A stretch of DNA of 64,000 nucleotides, from NCBI RefSeq assembly GCF_022259695.1, contig NZ_CP092099.1, positions 2,588,471 to 2,652,470 of the forward strand, given 5' to 3'. Under the pieces are notes generated by a model. The model was not told the origin of the DNA. It was given only the letters and a program-made list of their open reading frames with translations, and made no database searches. The DNA is from Flaviramulus sp. BrNp1-15. GTDB taxonomy: Bacteria; Bacteroidota; Bacteroidia; Flavobacteriales; Flavobacteriaceae. Positions 32,237 through 41,221 of this stretch are shown here, piece by piece. How positions within the stretch are numbered: position 1 is the stretch's first letter; each line of letters opens with the position of its first letter. The position numbers and the translations under genes are program-made.

Positions 32237-32925
32237 ATGTATTTAGGTTTATAAGTAAAATCCTTTTCTTCAACTAGTTTGTTATTTTCATAAAACTTCC
32301 AAATACCATGTTTCTTTCCTTTTTTATAAAAACCTTCGGTAATTAGCTCACCTTTTGGATTAAAAAACTTTGCTTCTCCATGCAGCTCGTCATTCACATA
32401 ATTAAAGGATTTTAAAACTACATTTTTTTCAGAATACCATAAAGAAGAACCTTCCAGTTTACCATCTACATAGTTTTGTTTTTCTGCTATTTGTCCGTTT
32501 GGATAATACACCAAACGCTCGCCATTTAAATTACCATTTGCATTATAATGCTCGATAGTTAAAAGCCTATCAGAATTTTTTTGGTAGTATTTCCAAGTTC
32601 CTATGTAACGTTTTCCATTCATTTGTCCTTCGCTAATAAGTTTTCCATTGGAAGATAAAAACTTTACTTCTGCAATATTATCATTCTCATTAAATTGCTT
32701 AGTAGCCGTTAAGACAGCTTTATTTTTTATGTTTTTATAAAATTTAAAAAGCCCAACTTCTTTACCGTGTAAAAACTCGCCTTCGTATCTTAATACTTTA
32801 GTCTCATCAAAATTCTTTTTCCAAATTCCGTGGCGTTTTCCACTGGCATCAAATTGATTAATGTCTTGTGCAAATATGAAACTATAATTAATTAGAAAAA
32901 TTAAAAAGCTATATACTATCTTCAT
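32221..32925 (-). CDS. secreted YwqK-type (MORN-like) repeat protein
   Basis: This encodes 234 residues with a signal peptide (MKIVYSFLIFLINYSFIFAQ). The rest consists of about six beta-hairpin units of the type G-K-x-H-G-x-W/F (GKRHGIWKKNF, GKEVGLFKFYKN, NLNGERLVYYPNGQIAEKQN, ELHGEAKFFNPKGELITEGF, GKKHGIWKFYENN), as in the YwqK/MORN-repeat family. The 'antitoxin' label sometimes given to this family is not supported here; no toxin gene is adjacent, and the signal peptide places it outside the cytoplasm. Its stop codon lies within the terminator of the converging fasciclin unit. Confidence 0.88.
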   Translation of the reverse strand: MKIVYSFLIFLINYSFIFAQDINQFDASGKRHGIWKKNFDETKVLRYEGEFLHGKEVGLFKFYKNIKNKAVLTATKQFNENDNIAEVKFLSSNGKLISEGQMNGKRYIGTWKYYQKNSDRLLTIEHYNANGNLNGERLVYYPNGQIAEKQNYVDGKLEGSSLWYSEKNVVLKSFNYVNDELHGEAKFFNPKGELITEGFYKKGKKHGIWKFYENNKLVEEKDFTYKPKYIKKTP

Positions 32926-32995
32926 TGTAAATTGTTTATTTCGCTTTCGCGGAATTTATAAATTATTAACGCTTGTATTTTTGTTTTCTTATAAC

Positions 32996-33031
32996 AAAAA
33001 AGCTGCCAAAATAATCATTTTGACAGCTTTT
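32996..33031. terminator. terminator after yidC
   Basis: AAAAAGCTGCCAAAAT (32996-33011) and ATTTTGACAGCTTTTT (33016-33031) pair over 16 bp with one C-A mismatch and an AATC loop. An A-run on the left gives the T-run for minus-strand termination 19 bp beyond the yidC stop. Confidence 0.8.
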
Positions 33032-33049
33032 TATAATTTGATATAAGAT

Positions 33050-34942
33050 TTACTTACGTTTTTGTTGAGCTTGTTTTTGCTTTTCTGCCTGCTCCATCAT
33101 TTCAGCCATTTTTTTCTGAAAACGCCCTTGTTTTTTTGGCTTCTTTTTGTTTTCCTGAATTTGAGCATGAATTTTATCTTCATCGAGAATATAGTTTTTA
33201 ATCACTAAAATGATTCCAATACTAATTAAGTTAGATATAAAATAGTATAAACTTAATCCAGAGGCATAGTTATTAAAGAAAAACAACATCATTATTGGTG
33301 AGAAATACATCATATATTTCATCATTTTCGCCATATCTGGCATACCTTCCTGTTGTGGTTGCGTATTCATTTGTTGCCCCGTTGTTAAACGCATATAAAA
33401 GAATATAGCTATAGATGCCAATAACGGAAATAAACTCACGTGGTCTCCATAAAATGGTATATTGAATGGTAGGTTTGCCACCGTATCGTACGATGATAAA
33501 TCGTCTGCCCAAAGGAAACTTTTTTGTCTTAAATCGAACGCCGAAGGGAAGAATTGAAACAACGCATAAAACACAGGCAACTGTATTAAAGCTGGTAAAC
33601 AACCCGCCATTGGGCTTGCTCCTGCTTTATTTTGCAACGCCATAGTTTCTTGTTGCGCTTTCATTTTATTGTTTTTATACTTCTCACGAATTTCGTCTAA
33701 TTCTGGCTTTAAAATTTTCATCTTAGCCTGAGACAAGAATTGTTTGTATTGTACAAAAGACAACAATATTTTCACTAAAATGGTCATAACTACAATAGCA
33801 ATTCCATAAGGCATAAAACCACCTAAGAAACCAAATAAAGGCATGAAAACATAACGGTTTATCCAACCAAAAATACCCCAGCCAAATGGTACAATTTCAT
33901 CTAAGTTTCTATCGTAAGCATTTAAAACCTTGTAATCACTTGGTCCATAATACCAATCCATACTTTGGTTAATTTCTCCACCTTGTAATTCTAAAGGAAT
34001 TTTAGATGCAAATTGCTTAGTATAAACTGTATCAATAGCTTCGTCTTCAACTAAATTTTCAGTTTTAATCTGTGCTGTTTTAAAAGGCGTATCAGTTAAT
34101 AAAACCGAAGTAAAAAAGTGTTGCTTATAGCCTATCCAAGTTATATCTTCAATTTCTTCATCTGCATCTCTTGCTCCTGTATAATCGTCTTTTCCATCTT
34201 CATATTCATAATGAATATCGGTATATCTGTTCTCGTAAGAGATACTTTTAGCATGACGATATCCTTTTAAATCCCAATCTAAATTAACAGCTTGTGAACT
34301 GTTTATAACATCGCTTAAACCTTGAGAACGGATTGTAAAATCCATCATGTAATCGTTATCTTTAATCTCGTAACGGTACTCTAAAAATTTACTTTCAGAT
34401 ACTTTGAGCTTCATAGAAACCACAGTTACATCGCCATTTTTGGTAACTGTAGGCTGAAATGGTAAATCTTTAGTATTTAAGATTCTACTATCTGTCGTTC
34501 CGAAATTGATATTGAAAGACGCATTATTGTCCTTAATTAAATAGATAGGAACAGAATCAAAATCAACAAACTTTTTTAGTTTAACCTCAGAAAGATAACC
34601 TCCTTTGTTACTAAATTTTAATGCTAACAAATCACTTTCAACACTTGTTTCTTCATTCGAAGATTTTAATGCTGAATATGCAAAAGCACCTAGTTTATTG
34701 TTTAATTTGATTAACTCAAGCGAATCCACATCGCTTCCAACTGCATAATCCTCTGCTGTGGTAAATTTGGTTTGTTCTAATTCTTTAGCTTTATTTTCTG
34801 CTTCAACTTGTTCTTGTTTTGCCTTTTCTTGCGCTTCAAGTTCTTCTGGCGTTGGTTGATTTTGCCAAAGCATATACATTAATATTCCAAAAATAAGTAT
34901 GAAACCTATTACCGAATTAATGTCTAATTTCTTTTCTTCCAT
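33050..34942 (-). CDS. yidC: membrane protein insertase YidC
   Basis: This encodes 630 residues, the usual size in Bacteroidota. An N-terminal membrane helix (VIGFILIFGILMYMLWQ) is followed by a large periplasmic beta-domain (about residues 40-350). The conserved YidC/Oxa1 core of five helices follows: GGFMPYGIAIVVMTILVKIL, LSQAKMKILKPELDEIREKY, SPMAGCLPALIQLPVFYALF, and near the end MMLFFFNNYASGLSLYYFIS. The C-terminal tail is basic and coiled (KKPKKQGRFQKKMAEMMEQA), fitting ribosome contact. It inserts proteins into the inner membrane with or without Sec. It follows pyrG by 74 bp. Confidence 0.97.
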   Translation of the reverse strand: MEEKKLDINSVIGFILIFGILMYMLWQNQPTPEELEAQEKAKQEQVEAENKAKELEQTKFTTAEDYAVGSDVDSLELIKLNNKLGAFAYSALKSSNEETSVESDLLALKFSNKGGYLSEVKLKKFVDFDSVPIYLIKDNNASFNINFGTTDSRILNTKDLPFQPTVTKNGDVTVVSMKLKVSESKFLEYRYEIKDNDYMMDFTIRSQGLSDVINSSQAVNLDWDLKGYRHAKSISYENRYTDIHYEYEDGKDDYTGARDADEEIEDITWIGYKQHFFTSVLLTDTPFKTAQIKTENLVEDEAIDTVYTKQFASKIPLELQGGEINQSMDWYYGPSDYKVLNAYDRNLDEIVPFGWGIFGWINRYVFMPLFGFLGGFMPYGIAIVVMTILVKILLSFVQYKQFLSQAKMKILKPELDEIREKYKNNKMKAQQETMALQNKAGASPMAGCLPALIQLPVFYALFQFFPSAFDLRQKSFLWADDLSSYDTVANLPFNIPFYGDHVSLFPLLASIAIFFYMRLTTGQQMNTQPQQEGMPDMAKMMKYMMYFSPIMMLFFFNNYASGLSLYYFISNLISIGIILVIKNYILDEDKIHAQIQENKKKPKKQGRFQKKMAEMMEQAEKQKQAQQKRK

Positions 34943-35016
34943 GTATTCTTTCCGTGTAAATTAAAAGATTCCTATAAAAAAACAGGAATGACAATAGTTT
35001 ATCAAAAAACTATCCA

Positions 35017-36693
<1,677 letters not shown>

Positions 36694-36795
36694 TTAAAAT
36701 AGTTATTGGCGAATTGTTTTAGTTATTTGAAAGCAATTTTTCAACAAAAGACACTATCTTAGTTTTCTAACTTAAAAACCAAAATGAAACCGAAA

Positions 36796-36842
36796 CAATT
36801 AAAATAATTATCAAACTTACCTTGGAATGATTATTTTAATTG
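36796..36842. repeat. 16-bp inverted repeat upstream of the SDR gene
   Basis: The arms 36796-36811 and 36827-36842 pair at 15 positions plus one G-T wobble around a 15-base loop. The near-palindrome GGTTACATGTGACC (36848-36861) follows at once. Both lie between the divergent pyrG and SDR genes, within 90 bp of the SDR start; no T-run follows, so this is an operator or RNA leader structure rather than a terminator. Confidence 0.55.
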
Positions 36843-36886
36843 ACAAAGGTTACATGTGACCATTGAAAAACAATAAGAAAAAACAC

Positions 36887-37861
36887 ATGAAAGTACTATT
36901 TATTGGCGGAACTGGTATTATTAGTTCTGCATCATCAGAATTAGCTGTAAAACGCGGTATTGATTTATATCATCTAAACAGAGGTGAAAGCTTTAGAAAG
37001 ATTGAAGGTGTGAAAACAATAATCGCAGATATAAGAGATTTTGAAGCTACCAAAAAAGCTCTTGAAAATCATAACTTTGATGCTGTTGTAGATTGGATTG
37101 CCTTTGAACCTGAGCATATTGAAAACGATATTAAACTATTTACTGGTAAAACCAAACAGTTTGTTTTTATAAGTTCTGCATCTATTTATCAAACACCACC
37201 AGAACGTTTACCAGTAACTGAAGACACACCGTTATACAATCCGGTTTGGGAATACTCACAAAATAAAATTGCATGCGAAGATTTATTACGAAAAGCATAT
37301 AAAGAAAATGGCTTCCCATACACAATTGTGCGTCCTTCACACACTTACGACAAAACTTTAATTCCTATGGAAGGTGGCTACACCGTTTTACATAGAATGA
37401 AAAAAGGCTTACCAGTAGTTGTACATGGAGATGGTTCATCAATCTGGACATTTACTAATCATCGCGATTTTGCAGTTGGTTTAATTGGCTTATTAGGAAA
37501 ACCAGAAGCCATTAACGAAGCTTTCCATATTACTAATAACGAATTATTATCATGGAATGATATTTACAGAATTATGGCAAAAGAAATGGGTGTTGAAGCT
37601 AAATTAGTCACAATACCATCTGAATTTATTGCAAAATACGATAAGAATATTGGAGATAGCTTACTGGGTGACAAGATGTACAGTATGATTTTTGATAATT
37701 CAAAAATTAAAAAATTGGTACCTGAATTTAATCCGCAAATATCTTTTCATGATGGTGTAAAAGAAATAGTTGCTTGGTATAACAAACCAGAAAATCAAAT
37801 AGTTGATGAGCATTTTAATGCCATAACCGATAAAATGATTGCAGATTACAAAAGTCTTTAA
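36887..37861 (+). CDS. NAD-dependent epimerase/dehydratase (extended SDR)
   Basis: Starting at the ATG at 36887 the protein has 324 residues; the TTG at 36863 would add eight polar residues before the Rossmann strand. The NAD(P) site is VLFIGGTGIISSASSELAV. Further features are FVFISSASIYQTP, WEYSQNKIACEDLLRKAY (the YxxxK-like element is changed to SQNK), and YTIVRPSHTYDKTLIP. It resembles the atypical SDRs related to isoflavone reductase/epimerases seen in sugar catabolism loci. The next gene is a double esterase 20 bp later, so the two are probably one operon. The substrate is unknown. Confidence 0.9.
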   Translation: MKVLFIGGTGIISSASSELAVKRGIDLYHLNRGESFRKIEGVKTIIADIRDFEATKKALENHNFDAVVDWIAFEPEHIENDIKLFTGKTKQFVFISSASIYQTPPERLPVTEDTPLYNPVWEYSQNKIACEDLLRKAYKENGFPYTIVRPSHTYDKTLIPMEGGYTVLHRMKKGLPVVVHGDGSSIWTFTNHRDFAVGLIGLLGKPEAINEAFHITNNELLSWNDIYRIMAKEMGVEAKLVTIPSEFIAKYDKNIGDSLLGDKMYSMIFDNSKIKKLVPEFNPQISFHDGVKEIVAWYNKPENQIVDEHFNAITDKMIADYKSL

Positions 37862-37881
37862 CTCTTAAGCTATATATTAAA

Positions 37882-39507
37882 ATGACAACCTTAAAAAATA
37901 GTTTTTTAGCAAACTTATTCTTAATTGTTCTATTATTTTCTTCATTGGCAAACTCACAAACAAAAGACATTATTTATTTATGGCCCAATGAAGTTCCAGG
38001 AGAAAAAAAAGCAAAACACCCACCCAGACAAACTGATAATAGAAGTGGAAACGTTATACGATTAACCGATATTACAAACCCTACTTTAACAGTTTTTAAG
38101 CCTGAAAAGAGAAATGATTCTGATGTTGGTATTATTGTTTGCCCTGGTGGAGGCTATCAATATTTAACTGTAAATAAAGAAGGTTATGAAATTGCCGAAT
38201 GGCTAAACACACTAGGATACACAGCTTTTGTATTAGAATATCGAGTACCAGAAAAACAAGAAGGTGCATTAAACGATATACAAAGAGCTATAAGAATTGT
38301 GCGTGGGCATTCAAAAAAGTATAACATTAACCCAGATAAAATAGGAGTTTTAGGGTTTTCTGCCGGAGGAAGTTTAGCCGCAAGAGCTTCAACTAGATTT
38401 ACTACAGACTCCTACTCTAAAATTGATGATTTAGATAATCTTTCTAGTCGTCCGGATTTTTCAATACTTATTTACCCTGCATATTTAGATAAAGGAGAAA
38501 ACCGAAGTTTAACACCAGAATTAACTATTACAGATAAAACACCTCCGTTTTTTATTTTTGAAACTGCCGATGACCCTTACGGAAATAGTGCTCTTGTTAT
38601 GACTACTGCATTACGCGATCATAAAATACCTGTAGAATTGCATTTTTTACCAGAGGGCGGACACGGTTATGGTATGCGCCCGGGAAATATAGCTGCAGAA
38701 ACATGGCCTTCTTTAGCAAAAAATTGGCTACATTCTATGTTTAAACCTAAACTGGGAAGAACTCAAAATTTTCCAAAAGAAGTGGTTTCTGCACATCCAG
38801 TTTCTAAAAAAAAGAAAACTTGGGTATTTCTACTAGCAGGACAATCTAATATGGCAGGACGTGGTTTTGTTGAACCGCAAGACACCATACCGTCCAACCG
38901 TATTTTTACAATAAATAAGCAGAATGAAGTTGTTTTGGCTAAAGAACCGCTTCATTTTTATGAACCCAATTTAACAGGTTTAGATTGTGGCCTTTCATTT
39001 GGTAAAAAGCTCTTAGAACACGTACCAGATGATGTTTCTATAGTGCTTATCCCAACAGCTGTTGGTGGCAGCCCAATTAACAAATGGATAAACGATTCTG
39101 TACACAGAGATGTACAATTGCTTACTAACTTCAAACAAAAAGTAGAAATAGGCAAAGGTATTGGACAAATTAAAGGTGTTTTATGGCATCAAGGAGAAAG
39201 TGATACTGGTAACTCTAATGGTTATCAAGAAAAATTAGGGGAGCTATTTTCTAAATTCAGAACAATAACAGAAGATAAAAGACTCCCTATTTTAATAGCC
39301 GAACTTGGAAGCTACTCTACAGATAATGAAAGTTGGCAAAATATAAATACTCAAATAAAACAGTATACTTTAACCGATAAACATACTTTTTTAATTAAAA
39401 CTACAGATTTAAAAGATAAAGGCGATAAGATTCATTTTAATGCAGAAGGACAACGATTAATAGGAGAACGGTTTGCTATTGAATACATTACATACTATAA
39501 AAAATAG
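37882..39507 (+). CDS. secreted two-domain carbohydrate esterase (alpha/beta hydrolase + SGNH/sialate O-acetylesterase)
   Basis: This encodes 541 residues. A signal peptide ends near residue 25. Residues about 30-295 are an alpha/beta hydrolase of the BD-FAE/acetyl-xylan-esterase type with GxSxG in LGFSAGGSLAARAS and a final catalytic His in GGHGYGMRPG. Residues about 310-541 are a SASA-type SGNH esterase: FLLAGQSNMAGRG (nucleophile Ser), VLWHQGESDTG, and the closing DKIHFNAEG with Asp and His. Two independent ester-cleaving sites on one chain suggest deacetylation of a polysaccharide with two kinds of ester. It follows the SDR gene by 20 bp. Confidence 0.92.
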   Translation: MTTLKNSFLANLFLIVLLFSSLANSQTKDIIYLWPNEVPGEKKAKHPPRQTDNRSGNVIRLTDITNPTLTVFKPEKRNDSDVGIIVCPGGGYQYLTVNKEGYEIAEWLNTLGYTAFVLEYRVPEKQEGALNDIQRAIRIVRGHSKKYNINPDKIGVLGFSAGGSLAARASTRFTTDSYSKIDDLDNLSSRPDFSILIYPAYLDKGENRSLTPELTITDKTPPFFIFETADDPYGNSALVMTTALRDHKIPVELHFLPEGGHGYGMRPGNIAAETWPSLAKNWLHSMFKPKLGRTQNFPKEVVSAHPVSKKKKTWVFLLAGQSNMAGRGFVEPQDTIPSNRIFTINKQNEVVLAKEPLHFYEPNLTGLDCGLSFGKKLLEHVPDDVSIVLIPTAVGGSPINKWINDSVHRDVQLLTNFKQKVEIGKGIGQIKGVLWHQGESDTGNSNGYQEKLGELFSKFRTITEDKRLPILIAELGSYSTDNESWQNINTQIKQYTLTDKHTFLIKTTDLKDKGDKIHFNAEGQRLIGERFAIEYITYYKK

Positions 39508-39548
39508 AAAATCTGCTCAACTTGACTATATTAAATTTTTCAGCTACC

Positions 39549-39608
39549 TTAGTTTAACGATTGATATAAGTCATTAAAGAACGACGTCATATCATCGCAT
39601 TGGCAGTA
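39549..39608. repeat. left boundary of a putative single-gene cassette (attC-like half site)
   Basis: It holds TTAGTTTAACGA (39549-39560), with an 11/12 direct copy at 40326-40337, and TTGGCAGTA (39600-39608), with a perfect inverted copy at 40292-40300. The two elements occur in the order expected if the left and right boundaries are complementary halves of the same palindromic recombination site. Confidence 0.5.
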
Positions 39609-39623
39609 ATTAAAACAAACATT

Positions 39624-40286
39624 ATGAATAAATTCAAAAATATTTTATCAATTTCTTTAATATTAATATTGACTTTAAGTTCTTGCTCTTCGATTAAGAC
39701 ATTAACTAACGGAAAACAAATTGATAAAAAACTTGTTGGGAATTGGGAAGGTTCTGAAAATGACAAACAAGTTAAGGGGCTAAAAAAAGAATGGCTGATG
39801 ACAAGGGATGATGATGGAACATTTACACTAAATTTTAAAACTATTTACGATGGAGAAACCGATGAATTTATTGAAAAAGGAAACTGGTGGGTTGAAGGAA
39901 ATAAATTTTATGAATATCATACAAATTCTGACAAAACTGATAGTTATAAATATGTTGTTCTAAACAAAGACCAAGTTAAATTTGAAATGTTTAATACAGA
40001 TGTCGACTTTGAGGACAAAAATTACACTTTTATTGACACAAGATCTTCAAATGCAAAATCAAGAAAATCTGTCAAAGATGGTTTGTCTATAGAAAATGCA
40101 GTTAAGGTTAAAAGTATTGCAGAAGAGTATGAATTTGCCAGAAATAAATGTCAAGGTTGCCAATTGTTAGGTCAAGCATTAATTGAACACAAAGGAAAAC
40201 CTTATGATGAATTAAAATTTAAAAAAGCAGACGGACAAGAGATTTCATATTATTTTGATATTTCATCATTTTATGGGAAATGGTAA
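39624..40286 (+). CDS. hypothetical lipoprotein in a putative gene cassette
   Basis: The ATG at 39624 gives 220 residues and starts a normal lipoprotein signal (ILSISLILILTLSSC, Cys at about residue 21). The TTG at 39600 lies in the repeat and is not a likely start. The mature protein has a lipocalin-like beta segment (LVGNWEGSENDKQVKGLKKE, NWWVEGNKFYEYH) and a C-terminal part with one CxxC (NKCQGCQLLGQALIEHKGKP). The function is unknown. The gene is bounded by inverted and direct repeats, as a mobile cassette would be, and reads in the same direction as its left neighbour. Confidence 0.8.
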   Translation: MNKFKNILSISLILILTLSSCSSIKTLTNGKQIDKKLVGNWEGSENDKQVKGLKKEWLMTRDDDGTFTLNFKTIYDGETDEFIEKGNWWVEGNKFYEYHTNSDKTDSYKYVVLNKDQVKFEMFNTDVDFEDKNYTFIDTRSSNAKSRKSVKDGLSIENAVKVKSIAEEYEFARNKCQGCQLLGQALIEHKGKPYDELKFKKADGQEISYYFDISSFYGKW

Positions 40287-40291
40287 AAAAC

Positions 40292-40340
40292 TACTGCCAA
40301 CACCGTATAAAAAAAATTGCTCGTTTTAGTTAAACGAAAA
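40292..40340. repeat. right boundary of the putative cassette (attC-like half site)
   Basis: TACTGCCAA (40292-40300) is the inverse of the left TTGGCAGTA and begins 6 bp after the stop. It is followed by CACCGTATAA and then TCGTTT/AAACGA (40321-40326 and 40332-40337), a 6-bp hairpin containing TTAGTTAAACGA, the direct copy of the left element. Confidence 0.5.
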
Positions 40341-40347
40341 TCAAAAT

Positions 40348-40578
40348 TTATCTTTTAGGATATTGTTTTTTAATATTCCGTATTAAATCTTCTAATCCGT
40401 TTAATTTAAGCTCGTAAACCTGTGTAAGCATATCGCCTAACTTCCCTTTTGGAAAACCTTTGCTATGATACCAAACCACATAATACTCTGGTAAATCTAT
40501 TAAATACCTGTCTTTATACTTGCCATAAGGCATTTTGGTATGTGCTAAATCAATTAAAAATTGTTTATCTGGTAACAT
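40348..40578 (-). CDS. DUF3820 family protein
   Basis: This encodes 76 residues. The family signature is MPYGKYKDRYLIDLPEYYVV followed by WYHSKGFPKGKLGDML. Small DUF3820 proteins are cytoplasmic and predicted to contact nucleic acid, or to be the analogue of an exonuclease accessory region; the function is not established. It is transcribed away from the cassette and is preceded by a REP-like half element. Confidence 0.88.
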   Translation of the reverse strand: MLPDKQFLIDLAHTKMPYGKYKDRYLIDLPEYYVVWYHSKGFPKGKLGDMLTQVYELKLNGLEDLIRNIKKQYPKR

Positions 40579-40599
40579 AAATAAAAGATTTTATTAAAC

Positions 40600-40633
40600 A
40601 GATTGCCACAGTCGTTCCTCCTTCGCAATGACG
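40600..40633. repeat. REP-like half element (second copy)
   Basis: Read on the minus strand, ACGTCATTGCGAAGGAGG is followed by GGCAATCT, closely matching the left arm of the element at 13955-14044. The second arm is missing. It lies between the DUF3820 start and the DUF922 stop. Confidence 0.7.
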
Positions 40634-40639
40634 TAAGGT

Positions 40640-41182
40640 TTAATCAACAGATTTGTATTTTGAAAGTTTTTTAAGTTCTGTCTCAACATAAATTTTCCAT
40701 TCTGCCTGCGTTTCAAAATTTCTGGAATAATCGGTTTCACTGTCGTACTTATTTTGCATTTGTGCAAGTTCTTTATTAATAGTATCGTGTAACTGCTTTA
40801 ACTCACTTCTTATGCTATTAGATACTTTTAATTGGCTAATTCTTTGCCTAAATTTTCGGGTATGTAATTCGGTAATATCAAAATGTAATTGTTCGTGCCC
40901 TAACACATGATGATCTGCTAATTCTATTTTATACCAAGATTGCTCTGGATAAAAATGAGCGTGTACTTCGGTTGTAAAACTAACCACTTTATTACTATCG
41001 GTTTGCGTTATAGAAAATCCAAAAGTAATACCCGAAGCAGTTATAGCTACAGCACTAGATCTATTATTAGGTTGTGCTTTAAAATCGTTCCAGGATAATT
41101 TGTAAGATTCATTCCAGGAAATTACGGGTTCATCGTTATGAACACTTAAAAACAAACATATAATAAAGAAAATTCTAAGCAC
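40640..41182 (-). CDS. DUF922 family protein with HExxH motif
   Basis: This encodes 180 residues with a short N-terminal hydrophobic segment (MLRIFFIICLFLSVHND), probably a signal. The conserved HVLGHEQLHFDITELHTRKF contains HExxH (His-Glu-Gln-Leu-His) plus a further His, the arrangement of a gluzincin-type zinc protease site; whether the protein is an active protease is not known. It starts 39 bp after the stop of the LysM/PBP gene and belongs to the guaA, LysM/PBP, DUF922 gene run. Confidence 0.85.
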   Translation of the reverse strand: MLRIFFIICLFLSVHNDEPVISWNESYKLSWNDFKAQPNNRSSAVAITASGITFGFSITQTDSNKVVSFTTEVHAHFYPEQSWYKIELADHHVLGHEQLHFDITELHTRKFRQRISQLKVSNSIRSELKQLHDTINKELAQMQNKYDSETDYSRNFETQAEWKIYVETELKKLSKYKSVD

Positions 41183-41221
41183 AGAAAAACTATTTTAATA
41201 TAAAACGATAAGCTTAATTGC

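Noticed and set aside
32221-32925. Toxin-antitoxin system at the YwqK-like gene
   Set aside because: The protein has a signal peptide and no toxin gene is adjacent; the 'antitoxin' name comes from automatic annotation of the family.
36784-36807. Seven-codon frame MKPKQLK ending at the inverted repeat upstream of the SDR gene
   Set aside because: It is too short to support a leader peptide, has no ribosome binding evidence, and A-rich sequence makes such frames common by chance.
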